64,000 nt of DNA from Snodgrassella alvi_G (GCA_946478525.1 CAMLCH010000003.1:1-64000); one strand, 5' to 3'. Positions 28,521-38,334 are shown, counted from the stretch's first letter. Numbers and translations are program-made. The notes: generated from the letters alone by a model not told the origin.

Positions 28521-29459
28521 TTGAAGCATTGGCGCGCAGAAAACTATCGATATACGCTGTACCTGTTGATCACCGTATTTGGCTGGGGAATTATGTATCC
28601 CGCGTCAAAACACGCCGTATCCTCTGGTATAGACGGCTACTACCTGACCTTAATACGCTATGTGCTCGGAGCCATTTTAGGTAGTCTGGTTTTATTAGCG
28701 GTAGAAGGTAAAAAAAGCTATCGCACAGAAGGAAAAACCGGGCAATTATGGTTTTTTGGTACCGTCGGTTTTGCCGGTCTGAATTTTCTTACCTTTATCG
28801 GTATTGGTTTTTCTTCAGCTGAACATGCCACCATTATTCTGGCGTTAATGCCCATGTTGTCAATAATGTTATCGTCACTAATTAATCGACAACTTCCTCA
28901 TATCAAAACCATTATCTGCGCTGCATTGGCTTTTATTGGTATTGTGTTGGTTATCACCAATGGTAATTTTAGTCATCTGGTTGCTTCTGCCAGCTTTGGC
29001 GGTGATTTATTGTTGTTGGCGGCAACTACCTGTTGGGTAATTTATACTTATTTTGCTAATACACTGATTAGAAAACACCACTGGAGTGTATTAAGAGTCA
29101 CGGCTCTCAGTTCTTCACTTGGAATGATCAGCATTATTACCATTACAATATTCGCCTCCTGTCTGGATCTGGCTCATTCACCTTCCATACCGGCATTATC
29201 TGCAAGCTGGCTGGATATACTGATACTAGTAGTGACAACTTTGGTAATTATTAGCTGGAATGCCGGTATCAATGGATTAGGAGCCATTAATGGAATTCTG
29301 TTTGTCAATCTGGTCCCGGTTATTTCTTATGTAATCGGTATCTATCAGGGGCATACCATTTCAACCATAGAAATTACTGGCGCGTTACTGGTCATCATTG
29401 CGTTGATATTAAATAATCTGCTCATGCGCAGCCCTGAAAAAAGCTGTAAGCCAATATAA
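28521..29459 (+). CDS. EamA-family (DMT) transporter
   Basis: A 312-residue inner-membrane protein with ten hydrophobic helices in two EamA repeats. The first repeat starts FGWGIMYPASKHAV. The second includes LLLLAATTCWVIYTYFAN. The TTG start has GAGG 8-9 nt upstream. The substrate is unknown. Members export amino acids or other metabolites. The LysR gene 190 bp downstream on the same strand may regulate it. It is unlike rhtA at the sequence level. Confidence 0.82.
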   Translation: MKHWRAENYRYTLYLLITVFGWGIMYPASKHAVSSGIDGYYLTLIRYVLGAILGSLVLLAVEGKKSYRTEGKTGQLWFFGTVGFAGLNFLTFIGIGFSSAEHATIILALMPMLSIMLSSLINRQLPHIKTIICAALAFIGIVLVITNGNFSHLVASASFGGDLLLLAATTCWVIYTYFANTLIRKHHWSVLRVTALSSSLGMISIITITIFASCLDLAHSPSIPALSASWLDILILVVTTLVIISWNAGINGLGAINGILFVNLVPVISYVIGIYQGHTISTIEITGALLVIIALILNNLLMRSPEKSCKPI

Positions 29460-29649
29460 AAGGCAAACTGCAATACAATTGAAAGAACGACAACAGATTT
29501 AATCATCGCTGAACTTTGGTAGACTAAGCCTTCATCACTCAGATACATGACAATATTATTAATTTAAAAATTAATCATTACACTTATCACCAATGAAAGT
29601 ATTAATAAACCATATTGACCAAGCTTAGATTACCAGCAAAGAAAATTAG

Positions 29650-30570
29650 ATGAAAAAGCCATTAAAAAGCATGCATATTGCCAGTTTGGAATTGTTTCTG
29701 GTGGCAGCTGAAAATGAAAATTTTTCAACAACAGCTGAATACTTAAATATTACCCCTGCCGCGGTAAGCCGTTCGATCAGACGACTGGAAAAAAGAATCG
29801 GATTTAACTTATTTTCCCGCAATACCCGACAAGTGAAGTTAACGCCAGAAGGCCAGATATATTATCAAAAATGTGCAGAGATTCTGGATATGCTCAATAG
29901 TGCGGCGCATTCTGTTACAACAAAAAAAAATACTGTGGCCGGTAAATTGCGAATTAGCGTACCGGAGTCTTTTTTTATTTACAAAATGAGTCCCTGTCTG
30001 GCTGATTTTTCAGCCACATATCCTGACCTGCAACTGGATTTTTACGTCACAAATCGAAATATAGATTTCGTTGCAGAACATTATGATTTATCAATAAGAT
30101 TGATACGACAAGATACCAAAATGGAATCTTTTCTCATTAAAAAAGATTTACTGACTACTTCTACAGGTTTGTATGCCAGCCCTACTTATCTGACTAACCA
30201 TGGCATGCCGACATGCCCAGAAGATCTGCACAGATACCAATGTATTAATTTCAGCTCCAGCCAGAACAATAAAAAATTTCCGTGGACAACCACAAATATG
30301 GATTTTTTAAAAGATACCGCTAACAGTAATTCAATACAGGTATTTGACAGTATTGAAGCTTCTAAACGTCTTGCCATCAATAGCTGTGGAGTTGTGCAGT
30401 TATTTCGTTTTTCGGTGCAGGAGGAACTACACAATAATCAGCTGGTAGAAATTCTCCCTCAGCACACGCAGGACAACACATGGTTATTCTGTTTGCTTTA
30501 TCCAAGCATGAATAAAAATTCGAACAAGCTTAAAGTTTTTATAGATTATTGCCTGAAAAAAATTACTTAA
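29650..30570 (+). CDS. LysR-family transcriptional regulator
   Basis: A 306-residue regulator. The N-terminal winged helix-turn-helix has the LysR signature: FLVAAENENFSTTAEYLNITPAAVSRSIRRLEKRIG, then LFSRNTRQVKLTPEG. A PBP2-type effector-binding domain runs from about residue 95. The arrangement resembles the CrgA/DsdC-like subgroup of single-domain regulators. The inducer is unknown. The neighbouring EamA exporter is the obvious candidate target. Confidence 0.9.
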   Translation: MKKPLKSMHIASLELFLVAAENENFSTTAEYLNITPAAVSRSIRRLEKRIGFNLFSRNTRQVKLTPEGQIYYQKCAEILDMLNSAAHSVTTKKNTVAGKLRISVPESFFIYKMSPCLADFSATYPDLQLDFYVTNRNIDFVAEHYDLSIRLIRQDTKMESFLIKKDLLTTSTGLYASPTYLTNHGMPTCPEDLHRYQCINFSSSQNNKKFPWTTTNMDFLKDTANSNSIQVFDSIEASKRLAINSCGVVQLFRFSVQEELHNNQLVEILPQHTQDNTWLFCLLYPSMNKNSNKLKVFIDYCLKKIT

Positions 30571-31264
30571 ATAATTCAACCAATACAATCTACTGGACAA
30601 GTCATCATTACCCCCTATAAAAATATGGAGTGATAACGCTACATGTTAATACAGCTTAATATTTACAAAAAAAGTAATATAATTGTTTTTTTATCAAGAA
30701 ATATTAATAGAGTGCTGTTACATTTTTCAATGCTAATATTTAATTTCAATGTGGAATAAATCAATTTAATATTAATTGCACAGAAACTATTGAGTATTTG
30801 TTAAATAACCATAAATGGATAATTTTGTTAAGTTTATTTTCTATAATCAATAATCAGTCCGACAAGAAATTTAAATACTGCAATAATTTTTTAAACACGT
30901 AAGTGGATAATAAATTATTAACTTGATATTTCCTTACCACAGAGCTAAGTTACTATCAGTCAATGATTTTTGTTATCCATTTTCTACCCCTTACTGATCA
31001 TTGCTGCTTATGGCTAAAACCTGATAAATAACCATTACTCAAATCTTTCCAGAGCTAACAATAGTTTTAAATAACGCAACAGTAAACCAGCAATATATGT
31101 TTTATTATTAATATTAGTTATAGAACATCATAACTTATTCATTTATAATTAACGTTATAATATCATTAAATGATTAACCATATTTAGCATTTTGCTTGTG
31201 CCAATATGTTAATTGATTTTAATCAAAAAATAGATATTATCAGAACTGAAATATAATATTTTTA
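30571..31264. other. AT-rich intergenic region upstream of the heme operon
   Basis: Strongly AT-rich, with no coding frame or RNA gene recognised. The regulatory part lies at its right end, next to hutW. Confidence 0.5.
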
Positions 31265-31293
31265 TTGCCGTATGATAATAATTATTATTTAAT
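31265..31293 (+). promoter_or_regulatory. hut operon promoter with Fur box
   Basis: TTGCCG (31265-31270), a 17-bp spacer and TTTAAT (31288-31293) form a plausible promoter. The spacer is filled by TGATAATAATTATTA (31273-31287). This matches the 7-1-7 Fur consensus at 13 of 14 positions. Iron repression of the downstream heme genes follows from this placement. Confidence 0.75.
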
Positions 31294-31321
31294 CTTACAG
31301 CTATTATAAGTACATTGAACT

Positions 31322-32707
31322 ATGAAATCATTGGATCTGACCCGCTTTTATGCATCTGGTTCCGACCTGCCTTTTGAAAATAGATGGGCGGTCATGCCAC
31401 TACGGGCAAGTATGCCTCTGGCAGCAGAAGACATAGAAAAAAACTGGCAGCTTTTGCAGCAAACGTCGCTAACCGGCAAAAAAAGACTCATTTATATTCA
31501 TATTCCTTTTTGCGATACTCACTGTCAGTTTTGTGGTTTTTACCAGAATCTGCTACGCAAATCCGATACTGAAGCATATATTGAATCACTGCTAACAGAA
31601 ATTAAGTTAGAAATGAACAACCCTGCCCTACAGGCAGCGCCGATTCATGCAGTGTATTTTGGTGGTGGTACGCCGTCTGCGCTGCCTGCCGGTCAACTCG
31701 GACGAGTGATTACCTTGCTGAAACAGTCTTTACCACTGGCGCCAGACTGTGAGATCACCATTGAGGGACGTATTACTGACTTCGATGAGGCAAGAACAGA
31801 CAGTTATATTGATGCGGGTGCTAATCGCTTTTCAATTGGCATTCAGACATTTGATACTGCTATTCGTCAGAAACTGGGACGGATATCAACTGGTGAGCAG
31901 ATTATTGAAACGTTTGAACGCATTGCCCGTAAAGACAGCGTAGCACTGGTTTGTGATCTGATGTTTGGTTTGCCCGGACAAACACCACAAAGCTGGCAAA
32001 AAGATTTGGAGTTGGCAGATAGTTTGCCATTAGACGGAGTTGATCTATATGCTCTAAATCTATTGTCGAGCACACCATTAGCCAAACGCGTGGAAAATAA
32101 GCAGCTGGAATTACCCTCAGTAAGAGATAAATGTAATTTCTATTTGCAAGGGGAAAATTTCCTGTACCGGCGTGGTTGGATGCAGCTAAGTAATAGTCAT
32201 TGGGCAAAAACCACCCGTGAACGTAATTTATACAACTTATTGATTAAACAGGGAGTTGATTTTTTTGCTTTTGGCTCTGGCGCTGGTGGTAGACTTAACG
32301 GTCAGTCTTTCATGCTCCACCGTGAACTGACCGAATATTATGCTCAGTTAAAACAAGGCAAAAAGCCACTGATGATGCTTACAGGTAAATCATTACTGGG
32401 TAATTGGTTACATCAGTTACAGGCTGGTATTGAAAAAGGAAGAGTTGATTTACCGGCATTAACGGATCAAAATGCATTGCTAGATCCTCTTATTGAACAA
32501 TGGCAACAAAATGGTCTGCTGGAAAACGATAATCGCTGCTTACGTTTGACACCTTCCGGTCGTTTCTGGTCTAGTAATCTGTTACAAGCCTTACAGCAAG
32601 TATTATTACAATTAAATAATCCTGAATATCTGAAAATACAGGAAAAAATGATTATGCAAATGCACAAGTCCGGCAAAGCTGGCCATCCACATGCTGCTGC
32701 GTCGTGA
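31322..32707 (+). CDS. hutW: Heme-degrading radical SAM enzyme HutW/ChuW
   Basis: A HemN-like radical SAM protein. The cluster motif CX3CX2C is at C64, C68 and C71 (HIPFCDTHCQFC), and the glycine-rich SAM motif YFGGGTPSAL follows. ChuW-type enzymes open heme anaerobically by radical methyl transfer, giving the tetrapyrrole anaerobilin and free iron. The neighbours hutX and a ChuY-like reductase, together with the Fur box, distinguish it from HemN and HemW. The 461-residue length fits. It acts in the cytoplasm on imported heme. No heme receptor or ABC importer lies in the window. Confidence 0.87.
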   Translation: MKSLDLTRFYASGSDLPFENRWAVMPLRASMPLAAEDIEKNWQLLQQTSLTGKKRLIYIHIPFCDTHCQFCGFYQNLLRKSDTEAYIESLLTEIKLEMNNPALQAAPIHAVYFGGGTPSALPAGQLGRVITLLKQSLPLAPDCEITIEGRITDFDEARTDSYIDAGANRFSIGIQTFDTAIRQKLGRISTGEQIIETFERIARKDSVALVCDLMFGLPGQTPQSWQKDLELADSLPLDGVDLYALNLLSSTPLAKRVENKQLELPSVRDKCNFYLQGENFLYRRGWMQLSNSHWAKTTRERNLYNLLIKQGVDFFAFGSGAGGRLNGQSFMLHRELTEYYAQLKQGKKPLMMLTGKSLLGNWLHQLQAGIEKGRVDLPALTDQNALLDPLIEQWQQNGLLENDNRCLRLTPSGRFWSSNLLQALQQVLLQLNNPEYLKIQEKMIMQMHKSGKAGHPHAAAS

Positions 32708-32750
32708 ATTTTTGGTGCTCAATTAAGACAATTTAATTAAGGGAATGATG

Positions 32751-33248
32751 ATGTCTGAACAATCAGTAGATCTTAAAACTTTTATGCAAACTAATCCTGA
32801 AGGCACATTGGAACAGATAGCGCAACAATATCAGGCCACGATGACAGAAGTCATTTCTGCGATTCCAGATGCCATCATAACTGATGGTAGTCAATTTGAG
32901 ACCGTGTGGCAAGAAGTCACAACTTGGGGTGATATTACCTTTTTGGTGCATACAGCAGACATTATTGCGGAATTTTCTGGTGAATTGCCAGTGGGCAAGC
33001 ATGGTGCTGGTTATTTTAATTTGCGCCACAAACACGCTTTAGGCGGTCATATCCGTGCGGAAAATTGCTTGCATATCGCTTTTGTGGAACGTAATTTTAT
33101 GCGGATGGCTACTGCCTCAATTATTTTTCTGAATAAAAACGGCGAGGCAATGTTCAAGATTTTTGTCGGACGAGATGAAAAACGTCAGTTAAAAGCCGAT
33201 CAGTTAGATAAATTCAGAAGTTTGGCACAAAGCGTAAAACAGGCCTGA
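32751..33248 (+). CDS. hutX: Cytoplasmic heme carrier HutX/ChuX
   Basis: A heme-binding protein of about 165 residues. It has the HutX pattern: an N-terminal helical part, then TWGDITFLVHTADIIAEFSGELP, a HGAGYFNL segment, and FVERNFMRMATASIIFLN. It hands heme to the degrading enzyme. Three ATG codons are in a row at 32745, 32748 and 32751. The third has AGGG at the best distance. It is 43 nt after hutW and 10 nt before the reductase gene, so it lies in one operon. Confidence 0.88.
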   Translation: MSEQSVDLKTFMQTNPEGTLEQIAQQYQATMTEVISAIPDAIITDGSQFETVWQEVTTWGDITFLVHTADIIAEFSGELPVGKHGAGYFNLRHKHALGGHIRAENCLHIAFVERNFMRMATASIIFLNKNGEAMFKIFVGRDEKRQLKADQLDKFRSLAQSVKQA

Positions 33249-33258
33249 GGTGAATGGA

Positions 33259-33903
33259 ATGAAAACTTTACTGCTGTTTGGGGTAAGTCCCAAAATGGGC
33301 ACAGCCTATCAAGTGTTGCAACTGGCCTTACAACAACCATCTCAGTGGCGCTGTGTTGCTCTGGTGCGCAATGCTGACTTTGCCAAACAGTTAAACCAGC
33401 AAGGAGTGATTACATTAGTTGGTGATGCCACTGATGAAGCCAAAATAAAGGAAATTTGTGAGCTGGCTGGCACTGACACAGTGATTGTTTCCACTCTTGG
33501 TGGTTCCGCCAGTGTTCATTACGATGCCCATCGTCTGATTATTGATACAGCAGAAGATATCGGTATTAAAGAAATGCTACTGGTCACTTCACTGGGCTGC
33601 GGTGATTCGTGGACTACCATGTCTGATCGGGCGAAACAAGCTTTTGGTCAAGCGCTGCGGGAAAAATCACTCGCTGAGGTTTGGCTGCAAACCAGTTCGT
33701 TAAATTATAATATTTTGCGTCCCGGTGGTTTGCTTAATGGCGAAATCACGGGTAAAGCAGAGTGTTATTACCAGCAAGAGGTACATGGCCATATTCATCG
33801 CACAGAACTAGCAAACGTTATTATTCAGAAAATCAGCGCAGAAAATCTGGATAACCGCGTTTATGCCGTTGTTGACCCAAGTCTCTCAAACGATAAAAAA
33901 TAA
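33259..33903 (+). CDS. ChuY-like NAD(P)H-dependent anaerobilin reductase
   Basis: A 214-residue Rossmann-fold protein of the NAD(P)-binding SDR-like family. The dinucleotide loop is near the N-terminus (LLLFGVSPKMGTAYQVL), and a LLVTSLGCGDSW block lies mid-protein. In Escherichia O157 the chuW-chuX-chuY order is the same, and ChuY reduces anaerobilin to protect the cell from it. Position therefore supports this function more than sequence does. The ATG at 33259 has GAGG 8 nt upstream. The frame could extend 9 nt to a GTG. Confidence 0.75.
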   Translation: MKTLLLFGVSPKMGTAYQVLQLALQQPSQWRCVALVRNADFAKQLNQQGVITLVGDATDEAKIKEICELAGTDTVIVSTLGGSASVHYDAHRLIIDTAEDIGIKEMLLVTSLGCGDSWTTMSDRAKQAFGQALREKSLAEVWLQTSSLNYNILRPGGLLNGEITGKAECYYQQEVHGHIHRTELANVIIQKISAENLDNRVYAVVDPSLSNDKK

Positions 33904-33952
33904 TTTCTGCTCACCAATAATTGGGCGGATAAATTTTTAACTACTCTAATTG

Positions 33953-33998
33953 ATAAAATCCGTTTGCTAGCAATAATGCAGCAGACGGATTTTATTAT
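33953..33998. terminator. Bidirectional terminator after the hut operon
   Basis: A 16-bp stem (33953-33968 with 33980-33995, one G-T) with an 11-nt loop lies between convergent genes. Its base is A/T-rich on both sides. Confidence 0.75.
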
Positions 33999-34026
33999 GC
34001 ATTATTTACTGATAGAGACTATTTAA

Positions 34027-34362
34027 TCAGGCCTTCTTAACAAAACATGCTTTAAGCATGATTTTTATACCGTCAATTTTGCAGTCTATTTCATGGTCAC
34101 CATCTACCAAACGAATACCTTTAGCTTTAGCGCCTTTTTTCAGAACAGAACTGCTGCCTTTAAGTTTAAGATCTTTAATCAGGATAACATCATCACCATT
34201 TGCAAGGAGATTACCGTTACTGTCTTTAACCACCAACTCTTCTGAACTATTCGCGCTATCCGCATCCCATTCATGACCACACTCCAGACAAACTGTGAAG
34301 GTGCCATCAAAATAATTTTGTTCACTGGCGCATTGTGGACAAATTTGTGTTGCTTCTGACAT
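34027..34362 (-). CDS. PhnA/YjdM-family zinc-ribbon protein
   Basis: A 111-residue protein with an N-terminal zinc ribbon (CPQC...CLEC, residues 8-11 and about 29-32). A compact PhnA domain follows, with DSNGNLLANGDDVILIKDLKLKGSS and KGIRLVDGDHEIDCKIDG. Despite the name PhnA, orthologues such as YjdM are not phosphonoacetate hydrolases and have no firm function. It is monocistronic and convergent with the heme operon. Confidence 0.88.
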   Translation of the reverse strand: MSEATQICPQCASEQNYFDGTFTVCLECGHEWDADSANSSEELVVKDSNGNLLANGDDVILIKDLKLKGSSSVLKKGAKAKGIRLVDGDHEIDCKIDGIKIMLKACFVKKA

Positions 34363-34479
34363 ATTTAGACCTCTGCTAGGGTAAAGCGGCGATTGTACCG
34401 AATTTTACACCAACTACCACTTTTTTATGCATAGATAAATCGCATTTGTTACGTCTATATTTATCGGCCAGTTTTTCGA

Positions 34480-35262
34480 TTAATGCTGGTATTGTTGTGC
34501 GGTTTTTTCAGAACGTTTAAACACCAGTTCATGATCACTGGATTCATTAGCCATAAACTGATAGCCACGCTCATTAAATTCATGCAACATTTTGGCTGAA
34601 TCAAGTTTATTTTGGACGATAAAGCGTGTCATTAAACCCATGGCTTCTTTAGCATAGGCATTGACATTCATATACTTGCCCGCTTTTTCATCTAGAAATA
34701 CTGGTTTAATCACACGCGCCTGAAGTTTTTCCTGATCAATAACTTTAAAATAATTATTAAAGGCCAGATCAATAATAGTATCTGTTTCGGTTTTATTGAG
34801 GTAATCAGTCAGAGTTTCATGCCAGAAGTGATAAAGATTGATCCCTTTTGGATTTTCCAGCCGTATATTCATACTCAAACGATAGGGTTGAATTAAATCA
34901 AGTGGTCGTAATATGCCGTATAAGCCAGAAAGAATACAAACTGCTTTTTGCATAAAATTAAGCTCATGTAATGACAACTCACTAACTTTCAGACTGTTAT
35001 AAATATTGCCACTATAGGCAAAAATAGCCTGCAAAGCATTTTCCGGTGTAAAAGGCTGGTGCCAGTCATGAAAATGTTTTTGTGTTATCTGTGCCAGATG
35101 CTCACTAATGTGCATAACTTCTTCCAGCTGGTGTAAATCAAGCTGGCGACAGCATTTCACCAATTGTTCGCTTTGTGACAGAAACTGTGGCTGGGTATAG
35201 TCCTGACTAAGACGTGGATTAGCAAAATCCTGACTGGTGGGTGCAGCAATGACGGCTAACAT
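34480..35262 (-). CDS. yaaA: Peroxide stress protein YaaA
   Basis: A 260-residue member of the UPF0246/YaaA family. The N-terminus MLAVIAAPTSQDF is a slightly altered form of the usual ISPAKTLD start. The family blocks SGLYGILRPLDLIQPYRL, NLYHFWHETLTDYLN and AKEAMGLMTRFI are present. In Escherichia YaaA is induced by OxyR and lowers free iron during peroxide stress, binding DNA. A similar cytoplasmic role is inferred. Confidence 0.88.
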   Translation of the reverse strand: MLAVIAAPTSQDFANPRLSQDYTQPQFLSQSEQLVKCCRQLDLHQLEEVMHISEHLAQITQKHFHDWHQPFTPENALQAIFAYSGNIYNSLKVSELSLHELNFMQKAVCILSGLYGILRPLDLIQPYRLSMNIRLENPKGINLYHFWHETLTDYLNKTETDTIIDLAFNNYFKVIDQEKLQARVIKPVFLDEKAGKYMNVNAYAKEAMGLMTRFIVQNKLDSAKMLHEFNERGYQFMANESSDHELVFKRSEKTAQQYQH

Positions 35263-35761
35263 ACTGGCTCCTGTAATTTTGTTTATATTTTGTGGCTGTT
35301 ATCACAGCATCAGTTATTCACACCAAGATACTTTACCGCAAAATATTTATTAAATTTAATAATTTAGCCATATTTAGCACAAAAATACAGAATTATTTCA
35401 CTCTAGCCACAGGCATTTATATTTGGTAGATATTTACCAGTTGAGCCTGACAACAAAAATTGTTTCAATGGGAAATTGTACGAAAAACAAACCATGATTA
35501 TTGAATACGTAGCCCTGAAACGTAATGCTTGTCGGTGCTATTACCTTTCCAGCGATTGTGCTATTTATCCTCGTCCGGAAAGCCAAAAAGGATGCATTTT
35601 TTTGTAGGTCTATATTGATATGTATTTGTAATAAATTATTGAATAGTAAAATAATAAAATAATAAAAAATATCAACAATCTATTTTGATTATGTCTTATG
35701 ATTAATTTTTATAGGTTGTCAGTAGCTAAATTTTTATTTAATGAGTCATTGCATTTATTTT
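35263..35761. other. Intergenic region with a small Cys-rich open frame
   Basis: A 37-codon plus-strand frame (35494-35607) starting MIIEYVALKRNACRCYYLSSD has five cysteines and higher GC than its surroundings, but no clear ribosome site. It may be a small metal-binding protein or a relic. The rest is AT-rich and appears empty. Confidence 0.3.
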
Positions 35762-36280
35762 TTACACGATATTGGTAAATAGTTTTTTCACAATAATGGG
35801 ATGCAGTCGCGCCACAGGACACATATACAGTTTTCCAAAAAAATTATGATTTTTTACTGATGCAACTAAATACAGCGTATTTTTATCCGTATTGTCTTCC
35901 GCAACAATACGCATACATAGACAAACATCTAAATGGGAATCCTCCACAGTAAGCGTTAATTTATCTGGGCTATTTTCACGTATAGTAAAAAAATGCACTG
36001 TATCAGGACTACCATCAGCATTTTTTACTTCATTCAATTCAGCAAAACCTTTTATAGTCCTCACCCCAGCCAGTTTTACTATATGATCCCTGAGGGTAAA
36101 CAGTATTTCTAACCATTTAGGCTGCTGACTGGTCATTTTTTTATAGGCATCATATGCAGTAATATTTTTAGGAATTACTGTTTTCTGGCAATCCAGATAA
36201 TCAATTTCTTCTGCAACCAAAACGATATCATCTGGTAATGTGTGCAATATTTCTGTAACCTTGTGCTGCTGAATACTCAT
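35762..36280 (-). CDS. DUF2867 domain protein
   Basis: A 172-residue soluble protein. The pattern AYDAYKKM near residue 45, W-x-x-x-LF-x-LRD-x-I-V-K-LAGVRT, FFTIRENSPDKLTLTVEDSHLDVCLCMRI, and a C-terminal K-x-Y-x-x-P-x-x-R-x-H-P-x-IVK-x-L resembles DUF2867. That domain is often fused to NAD(P)-binding domains but is here alone. The function is unknown. Confidence 0.8.
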   Translation of the reverse strand: MSIQQHKVTEILHTLPDDIVLVAEEIDYLDCQKTVIPKNITAYDAYKKMTSQQPKWLEILFTLRDHIVKLAGVRTIKGFAELNEVKNADGSPDTVHFFTIRENSPDKLTLTVEDSHLDVCLCMRIVAEDNTDKNTLYLVASVKNHNFFGKLYMCPVARLHPIIVKKLFTNIV

Positions 36281-36690
36281 ATTTTCTCCTGCGCTGTTAG
36301 TAAATTAGTTATATTACTTTCGATCTATAAAATTATTCGCAATCAACAAAGATTTAACTTCCCTATGTCGATAAACAGGATTATCGCCAAAATGGTGAGA
36401 AGACTATACAAGCAAAATATATTACCTTTTGATGAATGGCTGACTGATTCGGCAAATTAATGTCAACACCGATATTTTGCAGCTAAACTAATCAAAATGA
36501 ATGTAAGTATGATTTTATCCTTGCCTACTCTTTCGCCTAATTTTATCATAGTATTATGTTATATAGATAATTTCTGTTTATAAAACAGGCTTTAAGAAGC
36601 AACCTTTTTATGTTGCAGTAAAATTAGCTTGTCAGCATCTCATCCATTACTTATTATCTGGTTTACCATCTCTGACAGAGGAATAAATAT
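36281..36690. other. Intergenic region before the flavodoxin gene
   Basis: No gene is clearly supported. A 31-codon frame (36365-36460) starting MSINRIIAKMVRRLYKQ lacks a ribosome site. The flavodoxin promoter presumably lies at the right end. Confidence 0.35.
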
Positions 36691-37242
36691 ATGAGTAAAC
36701 TAGCAATTGTTGTTTTTTCCGGCTACGGACATACCCTTAAAATTGCCGAAGCTGCAGCGGCTGATACTGATGCGGTATTAGTAGAAATTGATGCAAATGG
36801 TGATCTGGATGAAGATCAGTGGCAACAGCTTAATGAAGCCAAAGGAATTATTTTTGCAGCACCAACCTATATGGGTAATGTTCCTTGGCAATTTAAAAAA
36901 TTTGCCGATGCTACATCATCCATATGGGCACAAAGAGGCTGGCAGAATAAAGTATTTGGTGGTTTTTCGAATAGCTCCAGCATGAATGGTGACAAACAGG
37001 TAACACTCATCTGGATGCAAACTCTGGCTTCGCAGCATGGCGGAATCTGGGTTAGTCTAGGGTTATTACCAGCTAATACCAAAGAGGCAGATCGCAATGA
37101 TGTAAATACATTAGGTGGTTCTGCAGGTGCTTTAGTACAAACTCCGGCAGATGCAAGCGTTAATGAAATTCCGCGTGGCGATATTGAAACAGTAAAAATT
37201 TATGTGGCGCGAGTAAGTGAAATTATTGATAAATTAAATTGA
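36691..37242 (+). CDS. Flavodoxin-family NAD(P)H:quinone oxidoreductase-like protein
   Basis: A 183-residue FMN-binding flavodoxin-like fold. The phosphate-binding loop is SGYGHTLKIAE (residues 10-20), and the isoalloxazine contact is APTYMGNVPWQFKKFAD near 58. These resemble the WrbA-like group, which reduces quinones by two electrons. GAGG is upstream of the ATG. It is monocistronic and convergent with the Alx/TerC gene across a shared terminator. Confidence 0.82.
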   Translation: MSKLAIVVFSGYGHTLKIAEAAAADTDAVLVEIDANGDLDEDQWQQLNEAKGIIFAAPTYMGNVPWQFKKFADATSSIWAQRGWQNKVFGGFSNSSSMNGDKQVTLIWMQTLASQHGGIWVSLGLLPANTKEADRNDVNTLGGSAGALVQTPADASVNEIPRGDIETVKIYVARVSEIIDKLN

Positions 37243-37264
37243 TTACTCAGTTTACTTGCAGAAC

Positions 37265-37317
37265 AACCCGGTATAACCCATATCTCACTGAACCTATATG
37301 AGTAAAACTACCGGGTT
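37265..37317. terminator. Terminator between the convergent flavodoxin and TerC genes
   Basis: AACCCGGTA (37265-37273) pairs with TACCGGGTT (37309-37317), with an inner CATAT/ATATG pairing. Confidence 0.6.
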
Positions 37318-37350
37318 ATTGTATTGAAATCCAGTACCAACTCAGACTGA

Positions 37351-38316
37351 TTACTGTTTATTTTTCCACCATGAGGCTAACATCGCCAGCAATAAGGCCG
37401 AGAAAACAACGACCAATGATGCCCATGACGGGATATGCCACCACTTCACTACCAACATTTTGGCACCGATAAAGCTTAACACAACCGCCAGACCGTATTT
37501 CAGATAAACAAATTTTTCCACCACATTAGCCAATAAAAAATACATGGCTCGCAGTCCTAATACAGCAAAGATATTTGATGTAAACACTATAAACGGATCG
37601 GTAGTAACCGCAAAAACCGCAGGTATACTGTCAACCGCGAAAACCACATCACTTAATTCAATAACTATTAAAGTTAATAACAAAGGAGTGGCTAAACGGT
37701 GACCATTGTCTATAGTAAAAAATTTTTCCTGATTTAGATGATCACTGACAGGGAAATGATTATGCAGCCATTTTATTAATGGGTTCTCTACCAGCCCTTT
37801 GTGGTTTTCTTTTTCCGGTAGCATAAGCTTAATACCACTGTACAGCAGAAATACTCCAAACAGATATAATACCCAACTAAAACGGCTCACCAGTACGGCA
37901 CCCAGTGCCACCATTATGGCGCGCAATACAATTGCCCCCAGTACACCAAAAAGCAGTACCCGATGCTGATATTCCGCCGGTACTTTGAAATAGCTAAAAA
38001 TCAGGACAAAAACAAAAATATTATCTACTGACAGCGATTTTTCCAAAACATAGCCGGTCAGAAAATCCATTACTGAGTCTATAGCTATATCATGACCAGC
38101 AGCGGGATTATGCAGTAGCTCAAAATATAGCCATACAGCAAATCCTAAGGAGACCGATATCCAGACAATGGTCCACAGCAGCGCCTCCCGACTGCTCACC
38201 CGATGCGCGCCTTCTTTTTTTAAGGTAAGCATATCAATCGCAATCATTATAATTACGATGGTAATAAATACCCCGTAAAAGAATGGTGAGCCAACAGAAT
38301 TAAACTGTGGTTGCAT
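37351..38316 (-). CDS. Alx/TerC-family membrane protein
   Basis: A 321-residue inner-membrane protein with about nine helices and the TerC motifs: ARG-free LEKSLSVDNIFVFVLIF and IELSDVVFAVDSIPAVFAVT, whose acidic residues are membrane-embedded. The length equals Escherichia Alx (321). Alx-type proteins handle manganese, probably exporting it or supplying it to exported enzymes. No yybP-ykoY manganese riboswitch is visible upstream. A partial Fur-like palindrome lies just before the start. Confidence 0.88.
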   Translation of the reverse strand: MQPQFNSVGSPFFYGVFITIVIIMIAIDMLTLKKEGAHRVSSREALLWTIVWISVSLGFAVWLYFELLHNPAAGHDIAIDSVMDFLTGYVLEKSLSVDNIFVFVLIFSYFKVPAEYQHRVLLFGVLGAIVLRAIMVALGAVLVSRFSWVLYLFGVFLLYSGIKLMLPEKENHKGLVENPLIKWLHNHFPVSDHLNQEKFFTIDNGHRLATPLLLTLIVIELSDVVFAVDSIPAVFAVTTDPFIVFTSNIFAVLGLRAMYFLLANVVEKFVYLKYGLAVVLSFIGAKMLVVKWWHIPSWASLVVVFSALLLAMLASWWKNKQ

Positions 38317-38334
38317 AGTGTTTTCCTGCTAAAA

